In this document: one piece after another, positions 9,901-16,350 of the stretch | How the letters are laid out: every line of letters starts with the position of its first letter | How positions within the stretch are numbered: position 1 is the first letter of the stretch | From: CAZADH01 sp964483805 | GTDB lineage: Bacteria; Muiribacteriota; Ozemobacteria; Ozemobacterales; Ozemobacteraceae | Direction: 5' to 3' | Length of the DNA stretch: 17,380 nucleotides | NCBI GenBank assembly: GCA_964483805.1 | Contig: CAZADH010000122.1 | Span: 1-17,380 of the forward strand | The notes under the pieces: model-generated | What the model saw: the letters and a program-made list of their open reading frames with translations, nothing else | Told to the model about the DNA's origin: nothing | The model's database searches: none | Translations under genes and position numbers: made by a program

Positions 9901-11549
9901 TCGGAGGCATACTGCAGCAGAAGGGTTGGTTCGACGAAGCGATCGAGCAATACGAAAAGGCACACCAGATCAATGCGATGGAACTCACACCGCCTCTCCA
10001 GATGGCGAAAATGGCCAAAGAGAAGGGCGATCTGGAAGCCGCCAAGAAGTGGTTCAACAAGGTCATCAACCTCGACGCCGGCAATGCCGAGGCCGGCGAT
10101 TTCTTTGCCAACCTGAAGGCCTCGGAGAAGTCGGCCGAGATCACCGACTTGGCCAGCAAGGCCAAAACAGCCGAGGAGAAAGGCGAGATCGACGAGGCCA
10201 TCATGCACTACGACGCGATCATCGATCTCGACAGCAAGAATCTCGACGCCCGCTACCACCTCGGTCGCCTCTACGAATCGAAGAACATGTTCGACGAGGC
10301 AACGTTCGAGTATGAACAGGCTCTGGCGGTCGACGGCGACAGCCAGTACAAAGACATCTTCATCCGGTTGGGTCAGTTGTTCCAGCGCAAGGGCAAGATC
10401 GTCGAGGCAGTCGATGCGTTGCGCCAAGCCAAGCGGCATTTCCTCGAAAATGCCGAGGTCCGCATTGCGTTGGTCAATCAGATGAAGTTCAAAGCCATGA
10501 ACAACTTCACGACCCCGGACGAACTGGTGGAGTATTGCCAGGAGGTTCGCGGCGCGGCCGAGACCACGCCGACAGCGCTCAATCTTCTCGAAATGGGCCT
10601 ACTCGTCAGCAAGGGGCTCGACGCCACGATCAGCGAAGAGGATGCATTGGCGCAGTCGATCGGCGCGTTCGAGAAGGTGCTCGAGATCGAACCCCAGAAC
10701 ACGCTTGCTCTGATCGAGTTGGCAAAAGTCTACTTCCGCAAGAACTCGCTCGATCAGGTCGAGCAGATCTATCGCAAGATTTTCGAACTCGATCCCGAGA
10801 ACACCTATGCTCACCGCAAGATGGCCGAACTGTATGTCGTGACCAAACGTTACGACGAGGCGATGTCCGAGTTTCGCCAGTTGGTCGAACTCGAGGTGGG
10901 CAACGGCGACAACCACATGCGCATCATCGATCTGCACAAAGAGATGAATGCGAAAAACGAGAGCAAGCAGAAGGTGTTTCTCGAAATCATCAATCAGCTC
11001 AAAGCGCAGGTGGAGCAGAACCCAAAGGACGTCATGGCCAGCTTCTCGCTCGGCTATGCCTACCTGACCCTCAGTTCCGGGTTCTCACTGACCGACGAGG
11101 AACGGCAGTGGGCGGTCTATTACTTCAAGCAAGCCAACGCTGCCGATCCCACCAACCTGTGGCCGTATTGGGGACTCAAACTCGTTTATAACAAAGAGTC
11201 GATTGCCGGCAAGCACATGTACGATGAGGCCATTGCGATCTGCAAGAAGGCCCTCAAGCAAGACGAGAACTCGGCCCGCGCCCACTTCGAGTTGGGTGAA
11301 TCGTACAATGAGAATTACGATGTAAATATGAAGAACGAGGCCATGCAAGAGTATCGCAAAGCGATCCAGCTCGACCCACTCTTTGTCGAAGCCCACTTCC
11401 GGCTGGCCAGTATTTACCGCGTAAAGAACATGTTCGACAAGGCCGTCGAAGAATACAACAAGGTCATCGAGCTCGATGCCACCGGCCCGCTGGCGAAAGA
11501 CGCCAAGCGGTCACTGGTCCACATCGAGCGGTCGCGGGGCGAAGGATAG
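6942..11549 (+). CDS. Giant TPR-repeat protein 2 (1535 aa)
   Basis: This is the second solenoid scaffold, made almost entirely of about 40 TPR units. Units start immediately after the first few residues (MVSRIDILIEKA). Residues 70-783 are 21 back-to-back units averaging exactly 34 residues. After that the spacing loosens: a 7-residue insert near 800, longer helical linkers near 880 and 1060, and extended units from about 1180 to the end. The C-terminal part holds TNLWPYWGLK (1404-1413), FELGESY (about 1449-1455) and LFVEAHFRL (1480-1488), which resemble irregular motifs near the N-terminus of TPR protein 1. There is no cysteine cluster, signal peptide, membrane segment or catalytic domain. 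Size is roughly 170 kDa, probably cytoplasmic. It overlaps the upstream gene by 8 nt with a good ribosome site, so the two are likely made in matched amounts. The specific function is unknown. Confidence 0.95.
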   Translation: MVSRIDILIEKAQTQFELDQFEQAAGTCEQILRDHRDPQIQRMLAQSYLKLGRNHEAMKSFEAVVEAFPDDEASLTELGRLAKETGDLDRAEKVLERSCALHPKKPDLYLELGRLQIGRRQYDKAAKSFGAVLELLPGHSEATLELGKLLVVKDDLEGARQVFANAVDNDPDNARLHFELGEVYNLLGQYQDAILEYKRAERLDPNNSVVHWRIGKDLEGKGKFDEALEKYEVVRQLDPNNLEVLYRVAKIQQRKGDADAAILAFKEIVKRKENWLEIRQELANLYAEKGMFQEQAQELEAIAAMDGASEDVLLNLAAANEQAGNLDKALVYYHKAFVNDPENPAIPERIFGLICAGGGPIENYLDAVEALAVFQPTDPDVFLFLARMYMHQGRVEDANAYYARVLELDPARTDIRGELRAIYQAKGMVTEEMEAIQALLASAPEDVELLRDLFGLQKQLRLRAEATETLRVLMRVSPDPAWSRELAAMCMEQGQSDDAIVMLQRALAENPQDPSPHQALARLYQQKNMPEKAIESLRALVQIDPNDLESHLALGQLYHQLGRIDDQIESLAHAIELGASDPRLFLELGDLYRQRGKTEDAQAMLQQAKQAAPDDPTVSKRLIDIFLCANDHAAAIGELEAMRQQDPENIENYLTLARIYHGQSMFDEAMQVLEQALTVAPGQIQVRIEQAKLLIEANRAADAVDLLKNLTIENPDNQQLALELAIAHVKAGEEETAILELKELLKIDEANVQARVQLGRVFALTNQVDQAIMEFKRAVKDAPELPDGHVELGRMYVTMGRSFNDTAMIGSGADEIREALRLDPNNINAHFELGCVLKDENKVIEALAEFELVLKHMPYHTQCKSYHQELSALKVKSMAEEHMQQARIFNERGMLKNAILEYETVINLQPDNHQALFDLGSIYREQNQLEKAIEFFSRARDTKQDFLEAYVALGQACIAANRPDDAAIELQALLGIEPNHFDGLVMLGGILQQKGWFDEAIEQYEKAHQINAMELTPPLQMAKMAKEKGDLEAAKKWFNKVINLDAGNAEAGDFFANLKASEKSAEITDLASKAKTAEEKGEIDEAIMHYDAIIDLDSKNLDARYHLGRLYESKNMFDEATFEYEQALAVDGDSQYKDIFIRLGQLFQRKGKIVEAVDALRQAKRHFLENAEVRIALVNQMKFKAMNNFTTPDELVEYCQEVRGAAETTPTALNLLEMGLLVSKGLDATISEEDALAQSIGAFEKVLEIEPQNTLALIELAKVYFRKNSLDQVEQIYRKIFELDPENTYAHRKMAELYVVTKRYDEAMSEFRQLVELEVGNGDNHMRIIDLHKEMNAKNESKQKVFLEIINQLKAQVEQNPKDVMASFSLGYAYLTLSSGFSLTDEERQWAVYYFKQANAADPTNLWPYWGLKLVYNKESIAGKHMYDEAIAICKKALKQDENSARAHFELGESYNENYDVNMKNEAMQEYRKAIQLDPLFVEAHFRLASIYRVKNMFDKAVEEYNKVIELDATGPLAKDAKRSLVHIERSRGEG
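7149..9290 (+). repeat. Array of 21 TPR units in giant TPR protein 2
   Basis: Residues 70-783 of TPR protein 2 split into 21 consecutive units totalling 714 residues, exactly 21 x 34. One unit is 35 long (ENPAIPERIF, with an AGGG turn) and one is 33 (DPAWSRELAA). Units end in the usual DP/AP and carry the small-residue positions of TPR helices A and B. The array ends where a 7-residue insertion (SFNDTAM region) breaks the register. Confidence 0.9.
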
Positions 11550-11598
11550 CGCCGACCGCAACGGCAAAGACCCCCGTTCCTGACCCGACCCGAAAGCG

Positions 11599-11621
11599 CC
11601 CCGGCCGCCACACGGCCGGGG
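11599..11621 (+). terminator. Intrinsic terminator between convergent units
   Basis: CCCCGGCCG (11599-11607) and CGGCCGGGG (11613-11621) form a perfect 9-bp GC stem with a 5-nt loop, followed on the + strand by TGTTTTATC. It lies 50 nt after the stop of the second giant TPR gene and just beyond the stop of the leftward operon, so it may serve both. On the - strand the tail is CGCTTTC, a poorer U tract, so termination should be stronger for the TPR transcript. Confidence 0.85.
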
Positions 11622-11625
11622 TGTT

Positions 11626-12135
11626 TTATCGCGACAGCGAGGCGACCGACGCCGACGCGGTCATGGGAACGGTCAGCGGACGGTCCGTGGGCACGCCAAG
11701 TGACGCAGGCGAAACGCCGACGCGGGGTCCGGGCCCAGCCGAGGCCAGGTCGGCGTCCGGCACGATAAGCGATTCCGTCCCGATTTCATCAGGTAGAAGA
11801 GCCTCGTCATCGTCGGGGAGCAGCCCTTCTTCGGGGGCGAGCAACGGGTCATCCTCGCCGAGGTCCAATTGGTCGCTCCCTCCCTCGAGGCCCGGCGGCA
11901 GCAGCGGTTCGCCATCACTGCCGAGCGCCACCACCACGTCCTGATCGAGGTCAACCCCGGTGCGATTCCCACCCGGAGATGCGCCGCTGTCGCGCCCGGC
12001 TCCGGGCACGGCCACCGACGCCGGTGTCGACGCGGTCAACCACCAGACCAACCCGAGAACGCCAACCAGAATCACAGCCACCACAAAACCGACGGGGATT
12101 GCCGACCGCGGCTGTTCCTGTTGTTGAGAACTCAT
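11626..12135 (-). CDS. Hypothetical single-pass membrane protein with acidic LLP-rich tail
   Basis: I do not recognise a family for this 169-aa protein. It starts MSSQQQEQPRS, has one strong membrane segment at about residues 12-34 (AIPVGFVVAVILVGVLGLVW), then a long low-complexity tail rich in Asp, Glu, Gly, Pro and Leu. The tail repeats a short motif: EPLLPP, DPLLAP, EGLLPD, EALLPD. With few positive charges outside the N-terminus, the tail is probably extracytoplasmic and unstructured. ATG at 12135 was chosen because GGAGGAG (12139-12145) sits directly upstream; a TTG at 12147 would swallow that ribosome site. It is the last gene of the leftward operon, 25 nt after the methyltransferase. 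Function is unknown. Confidence 0.75.
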   Translation of the reverse strand: MSSQQQEQPRSAIPVGFVVAVILVGVLGLVWWLTASTPASVAVPGAGRDSGASPGGNRTGVDLDQDVVVALGSDGEPLLPPGLEGGSDQLDLGEDDPLLAPEEGLLPDDDEALLPDEIGTESLIVPDADLASAGPGPRVGVSPASLGVPTDRPLTVPMTASASVASLSR

Positions 12136-12160
12136 GTACTCCTCCAATACAACGTATGTA

Positions 12161-12844
12161 TCAAGTCACTTCTGTGGCGACCCCACCATCGGTCTGGCGC
12201 CGGCCCACAAGCGTCTGCCATGAACACCCTGCGCGTCCCAGACCATCGGTCGTGACCCAGGCATCGATCGGCGCGATACCGGCATGCGCCAGTCGTTTGG
12301 CCCAGGTACGCCCGTCATGCATGGCAAAGAACCGACCGTGGGCGTCGCGGCCGTCGGCACTCAAATCGTCGCGCGCCGCCGGCACCGAGAGATAAAACCG
12401 ACCCTGCGGTTTGAGCACACGCGCGACCTCGGCCAGGGCCAGGCGCAAGGCCCAGTCCGGCAGGTGCATCATGACCGCCACCGCCAACACGCCGTCAAAG
12501 GTGCGGTCGCGAAACGGCAGGGGTTCGGGCAGGATCACCTGGATCAGCAAACCCGCCAACTCCGGATGGTGGTTGCCAGCTTGCGCGAGCATCGAGTGAA
12601 CGGCATCGGTCGCCACCAGACGGCAACCATGCCCGAGCAAGAAGCTGGACTCCCGTCCTGATCCACAGCCCAACTCGAGAACGAACTCACCCGGTTGAAA
12701 TACACGAGCAATACGTGCATGCAAACCGCTGCTGCCGGCCTGTTCGTAACGGTCGACGAGATCCGCGGCATCCATCTGGTAATAGCGCAGGGTCCGCGAG
12801 TCACCGGCAATGCGACCGGTTGTCCGGATCAGACCACGTTTCAC
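12161..12844 (-). CDS. Class I SAM-dependent methyltransferase
   Basis: This is a small (about 227 aa) stand-alone Rossmann-fold methyltransferase; its substrate is unknown. Motif I is VLELGCGSGRE at about residues 55-65, the glycine-rich S-adenosylmethionine loop. It is followed by an acidic-loop strand (LVATDAVHSML), the post-core PLPFRDRTFDGVLAVAVMMHLP and the late strand VLKPQGRFYLSVP. The N-terminal LRYYQMDAADLVDRY resembles the YYD...A..Y opening of UbiE/Methyltransf_11-type small-molecule methylases. Start choice is uncertain: GTG at 12844 lies 10 nt after the cinA stop and keeps the whole YY motif; the ORF extends to 12964 inside cinA, and an ATG exists at 12775. I prefer 12844. It appears co-transcribed with cinA. 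Confidence 0.88.
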   Translation of the reverse strand: MKRGLIRTTGRIAGDSRTLRYYQMDAADLVDRYEQAGSSGLHARIARVFQPGEFVLELGCGSGRESSFLLGHGCRLVATDAVHSMLAQAGNHHPELAGLLIQVILPEPLPFRDRTFDGVLAVAVMMHLPDWALRLALAEVARVLKPQGRFYLSVPAARDDLSADGRDAHGRFFAMHDGRTWAKRLAHAGIAPIDAWVTTDGLGRAGCSWQTLVGRRQTDGGVATEVT

Positions 12845-12854
12845 AACCAGGGTC

Positions 12855-14093
12855 TCATTCTGCCGAATCCAACGCCGAGAGCACTGTGCCGACGGCCAGA
12901 CGCGCCGCCAGCCGTTGAATCCGCGCGCGATCCCCAAGATAGTGACCGAAGCGCCGAAGCTCACGACACTCGGTCACCACCGCACAGTGCACCTCACCCA
13001 CTCGTTCAGGTGACGGGGCGTCGGCCGCCGAATGACCGACGATGCCCACCCCGACGTGAGCGCCCATTTTGGAGCGCACCGCCCGTGCCATGGCGATGGC
13101 ACCATCGCCGCTCACCCAATGGTCAGGAAGCGTGTCGCCAAGCCCGATCAACGAGGCCAGCGTCGCCCCCGGGCTGCCCACGACACCGGCAACGAGACCA
13201 GCAGCCGCACTCGAGGCCACCGCAATCGAGGCCATGAAACTGCCGGCCGTGACTGACTCGGCCGCCGCCAGGCGCAGACCGCGCTCGGTCAACCGAGCGG
13301 CAAGATGCTCCTCCAGTGACAACGACTTCATGTGCGGCGTTTCGACGAGGACCACGCTTTCGGGAAATCGCTCACGCACCTTCTGTGCCGTCTCGGTGAC
13401 CCGGTCCGACAAAGTGGCATCGGGATGCGCGCAGGACACGACAATGCGGTGCTCGAGATCGTGAACACAGATCGCCCGCTCATGCGCGGCCGACCACGAC
13501 ACCCGATCGAGGATCTCACCGACCGCAGATTCGCTCGCGCCAACGACACGTATGGTGAACCGCTCGCCGCACTGAGGCCCTGGTTCGACGGACAGGCCAA
13601 GCGCAGCGAGCAACCCCGGCACCATGGCGTCAAACTCGGCGGGAACGCCCGGAAGACAGGCCACCGGCAACCCCGCCTGCCAACAGATGAAACCGGGCGC
13701 GGTGCCCACTGGATTCTCGAGCCGCTGCGCACCTTCAGGAATCAGCGCCTGACGCTGGTTGCTGTCAGGCATCACCCGCCCCATTCGACAAAACCGGTTT
13801 TCGATGCGGGCAATCGCCGAGAGATCATACCGAAATGCACGCCCCAAGGCACGCGCAATGGCTTGGCGGGTCAGATCATCGAAGGTCGGGCCCAGGCCGC
13901 CCGAAACAATGACACCCGCGTGCATTGCCAGCGCCTGTTCGATGGCCGCAACAATCGCCGGCCCCCGGTCGGGCAGCATGACAATCGATTCGACCGGCAC
14001 GCCCCGTTCGGCCAGAGTGGCAGCCAGACGGGCAGCATTGCCCTCGCGTTGACGGCCGTCGAGCAACTCGGAACCGACAGCAAGCAGAACCAC
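12855..14093 (-). CDS. cinA: CinA-family protein (COG1058 domain plus PncC-like domain)
   Basis: CinA proteins combine an N-terminal MoaB-like domain, reported to act on ADP-ribose, with a C-terminal nicotinamide-nucleotide amidase domain that recycles pyridine nucleotides. The N-terminal half is strongly conserved: AVGSELLDG near residue 5, GGLGPTFDDLT at 65-75, then NPVGTAPGF and CLPGVPAEF. The C-terminal domain starts about residue 269 and is divergent. ESVTAG (279-284) stands where the family has ESCTGG, and the usual YxNxxK and TGIAGP signatures are replaced by SPGATL and VGHSAA. Start: GTG 14093 gives 412 aa, the normal family length, and begins immediately before the first strand. An ATG at 14168 would overlap pgsA by 47 nt. 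It lies 28 nt after pgsA in the same operon. Confidence 0.92.
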   Translation of the reverse strand: MVLLAVGSELLDGRQREGNAARLAATLAERGVPVESIVMLPDRGPAIVAAIEQALAMHAGVIVSGGLGPTFDDLTRQAIARALGRAFRYDLSAIARIENRFCRMGRVMPDSNQRQALIPEGAQRLENPVGTAPGFICWQAGLPVACLPGVPAEFDAMVPGLLAALGLSVEPGPQCGERFTIRVVGASESAVGEILDRVSWSAAHERAICVHDLEHRIVVSCAHPDATLSDRVTETAQKVRERFPESVVLVETPHMKSLSLEEHLAARLTERGLRLAAAESVTAGSFMASIAVASSAAAGLVAGVVGSPGATLASLIGLGDTLPDHWVSGDGAIAMARAVRSKMGAHVGVGIVGHSAADAPSPERVGEVHCAVVTECRELRRFGHYLGDRARIQRLAARLAVGTVLSALDSAE

Positions 14094-14121
14094 GCCACAC
14101 GGCGGCTGCGTGGCAACAGGT

Positions 14122-14826
14122 TTAGTTGTGGGCGTCGTCTTCGACGAGATGCCAGTTTGAGCGCACATAATTGGCCCCCGACCAGACGGTGACGATGACG
14201 GCAAGCCAAGACAGCAGCGTGATTGCCGGCCCGCGCCACTGATGGAAGCCGTCAACCGCAGACCCGGTGACCCCGTAGGTGCACAGGATCACCTCGGCAC
14301 TGACAAACACGAGAGCCGTGATCATCCAGGTCAATTGGGCCGTCGTCTTCCATTTGGCCAGATTGGTCACCTCGATGACTTTTCCGCGCGGCGCCACGAT
14401 CATCCGCAAACCGGTGACCACGAACTCGCGCGCGATAATGACCACCGCCGCCCAGCCGGGAACAAAGGTGACATTGCGCTGTTCGACCAGAAGGACCAGG
14501 GTCGAAGTCACGAGCAATTTGTCGGCAATCGGGTCGATGAACTTGCCGATGCGCGTTTCTTCACGGTACCACCGCGCCAACATGCCATCGTAATAGTCGG
14601 TGATCGCCGCGATAATGAACACCACGGTTGCCACAACCTTGAGCCAGTCGCCGCGCAACTGGTCTGCATTCCACAGGAAGCAGACCATGAACAGCGGAAT
14701 GAGCGCCACGCGCAGCAGCGTGACCTTCGTGGCCAGCGTGATCTTTTTCATGACCGGGACACGCACCGGTGCCGGAGTCGCCGGGGGCGACACTTCGGTG
14801 GCAACAGCCGCTTCATGGGGCGTCAA
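14122..14826 (-). CDS. pgsA: CDP-diacylglycerol--glycerol-3-phosphate 3-phosphatidyltransferase
   Basis: This integral membrane enzyme makes phosphatidylglycerophosphate from CDP-diacylglycerol and glycerol 3-phosphate, the committed step to phosphatidylglycerol and cardiolipin. The CDP-alcohol phosphotransferase signature DG(x2)AR(x8)G(x3)D(x3)D is complete: D77, D80, G81, A84, R85, G94, D98, D102. Several hydrophobic segments surround it (starting at LLRVALIPLFMVCFL), as expected for the family. I chose TTG 14826 because AAGGAG lies 5 nt upstream; GTG 14853 lacks a well-placed site. Starting at the MKK motif (ATG 14751) would give a more typical length, so the first 25 residues (Pro/Ala/Val-rich) are an unusual extension or untranslated. 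The gene sits between rimO and cinA, a classic arrangement. The assignment rests on sequence motif plus context; a paralogous CDP-alcohol transferase is less likely. Confidence 0.92.
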   Translation of the reverse strand: MTPHEAAVATEVSPPATPAPVRVPVMKKITLATKVTLLRVALIPLFMVCFLWNADQLRGDWLKVVATVVFIIAAITDYYDGMLARWYREETRIGKFIDPIADKLLVTSTLVLLVEQRNVTFVPGWAAVVIIAREFVVTGLRMIVAPRGKVIEVTNLAKWKTTAQLTWMITALVFVSAEVILCTYGVTGSAVDGFHQWRGPAITLLSWLAVIVTVWSGANYVRSNWHLVEDDAHN

Positions 14827-14831
14827 ACGAT

Positions 14832-14837
14832 CTCCTT
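14832..14837 (-). promoter_or_regulatory. Shine-Dalgarno AAGGAG deciding a TTG start for pgsA
   Basis: On the - strand AAGGAG is followed by 5 nt (ATCGT-type spacer region) and then TTG at 14826. No comparable site precedes GTG 14853 or ATG 14751, so the TTG is the best-supported start. Confidence 0.65.
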
Positions 14838-14884
14838 CGTGGGCGAACCCCACCGGTGAACAACGTGACCCTTACCCTACTGAA

Positions 14885-16189
14885 TTACGTGAGCCGGCGC
14901 ACGATATCGGCCACCAGTTCGTAGGGGGCCGACTCCACCACTCGCGCTTCGACGAGCGTGCCCGGAACAACCTGTTCATCATAACGAAGCCGCACGACGT
15001 TGTCTACCTCGGGCGCATCACCCGCCGTCCGACCATAGAGCCCGTGTTCATCGTGGCCATCAACCATAACAGGCAAACGACGTCCGAGCATGCGTTCCTG
15101 CCGCTCGGCGGCCAGCAACTGCTGCAAGGTCATGAGTCGGTCGAGACGCTCACGCTTGAGGCGCACCGGCACCTTGGGAACGATCCGCGCGGCCGGCGTA
15201 CCCGGTTCGTTCGAGAACGCAAACGCACCCAGCCGGTCGATGGGATGCTGCTCGATGAAGGCCAACATTGCCTCGAAATCGTCGTCGGTCTCACCCGGGA
15301 AGCCCACCATCAGGGTCGTGCGAATCACCGCCCCACGACGGCGGCGCAAACGCCCTAGCAACGCGATGAGCTCGCGCCGCGTGACGCCGCGGCCCATCAG
15401 AGACAAGATGCGATCGCTCGTGTGTTGAAACGGAACATCGAAGTACGGCACGACTTTGGGACAATCGAAAATCGCCCGCTCCAGTGCCGGTGTCAACCGC
15501 GCCGGATGCAGATACTGCAAGCGGATCCACACCACTTCGGGCAGTTTGGCCAGCGCCGTCACCAGTTCGGGAAGGCGACAGTGGCCATCACGATCGACAC
15601 CAAAACGGGTCGTATCCTGGGCCACGAGCATCAGCTCGCGCGCACCCCGATCGACGAGCGCCCGGGCCTCGGCGACGACATCGTCGAGGGCGCGACTGAC
15701 CAACGGCCCGCGAATCCCGGGGATCATGCAATACGCACAATTATTGTTGCATCCCTCGGCCACCTTCAGTGTGCCGATGTGCACGGGCATGAGCCGCCGG
15801 GTCGCCCCGTCGTGACAGACCGGACCGCGCCGACGAACCCGGGGGAACGCGTCGAGAAGGGCATCGCGCGAGAAGAACGGAAACACAAGATCGAGCTCGG
15901 GCAGCGCCTCCCGCAGCTCCTGTTCGAACTTCTTGACCATGCAACCGAACGCCGCAATACGCAACCTGGGCCGATCGCTCTTGCGGGCAAGGGCCGCAAC
16001 CAGCGTGCGCACCGACTCGGCGCGAGCATCCGCAATAAAACCACAGGTGTTGACCAGAATCCAGTCGGCCCGATCCGGGTTGGCTTCCCAGAGATGGCCG
16101 CGCCGACACAACTCCGCGATCAGGTTTTCGGAGTCGACGGTATTCTTCACGCACCCGAGCGAGATCAGGTGAAAACGTTGACCGGTCAA
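14885..16189 (-). CDS. rimO: Ribosomal protein S12 methylthiotransferase RimO
   Basis: RimO is a radical-SAM enzyme with two iron-sulfur clusters that adds a methylthio group to an aspartate of ribosomal protein S12. The N-terminal cluster ligands are C13 (SLGCVKNTVDSE), C49 (NTCGFIADA) and C83 (AFGCMVKK). The radical-SAM CxxxCxxC is C147, C151 and C154 in EGCNNNCAYCMIPGIRG. QYLHPARL, VPYFDVPFQH and RTTLMVGFPGETDDDF are further family motifs. A TRAM-type beta-barrel occupies about residues 370-434. The SLGCVKN and IPGIRG context favours RimO over the tRNA enzyme MiaB. TTG at 16189 gives 434 aa, the usual length, with a GCGAGG element 9 nt upstream; ATG 16297 would add 36 atypical residues and run into the promoter. 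It is the first gene of the leftward operon. Confidence 0.93.
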   Translation of the reverse strand: MTGQRFHLISLGCVKNTVDSENLIAELCRRGHLWEANPDRADWILVNTCGFIADARAESVRTLVAALARKSDRPRLRIAAFGCMVKKFEQELREALPELDLVFPFFSRDALLDAFPRVRRRGPVCHDGATRRLMPVHIGTLKVAEGCNNNCAYCMIPGIRGPLVSRALDDVVAEARALVDRGARELMLVAQDTTRFGVDRDGHCRLPELVTALAKLPEVVWIRLQYLHPARLTPALERAIFDCPKVVPYFDVPFQHTSDRILSLMGRGVTRRELIALLGRLRRRRGAVIRTTLMVGFPGETDDDFEAMLAFIEQHPIDRLGAFAFSNEPGTPAARIVPKVPVRLKRERLDRLMTLQQLLAAERQERMLGRRLPVMVDGHDEHGLYGRTAGDAPEVDNVVRLRYDEQVVPGTLVEARVVESAPYELVADIVRRLT

Positions 16190-16263
16190 GTGATCAAACC
16201 TCGCCTTCTGGCAAACGACCCATTCGCCCAACGGGCAGCGACAGCCCTTCAGAAATCGCCGCA

Positions 16264-16292
16264 TTGCGCCGATAACGGAGAAAGTATATAAT
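16264..16292 (+). promoter_or_regulatory. Sigma70-type promoter for the zinc-ribbon gene
   Basis: TATAAT at 16287-16292 is a perfect -10 hexamer. TTGCGC at 16264-16269 is a partial -35 (first three bases match) at the ideal 17-bp spacing. Transcription would begin near 16299, leaving a leader of about 50 nt before the ATG at 16351. The -10 overlaps a candidate -10 on the other strand. Confidence 0.55.
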
Positions 16293-16316
16293 CTCATTCA
16301 TGTCCCCGCTTGTCCA
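16288..16316 (-). promoter_or_regulatory. Candidate promoter of the rimO-pgsA-cinA operon
   Basis: On the - strand TGGACA (16311-16316, five of six -35 matches) and GATTAT (16288-16293, four of six -10 matches) are 17 bp apart. Transcription would start near 16281, giving a leader of about 90 nt to the rimO TTG. It is the best match in the 161-bp divergent gap. Confidence 0.4.
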
Positions 16317-16350
16317 GCGGGTTGTCCACAACCCGAACCGGAGTCAGAGA

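Noticed and set aside
12845..12964. Upstream extension of the methyltransferase to 12964.
   Set aside because: It would lie almost entirely within the cinA C-terminal coding region and adds about 40 residues with no methyltransferase character.
14094..14255. N-terminal extension of CinA to 14255.
   Set aside because: It overlaps the end of pgsA, is low-complexity and would make CinA longer than the family norm of about 415 residues.
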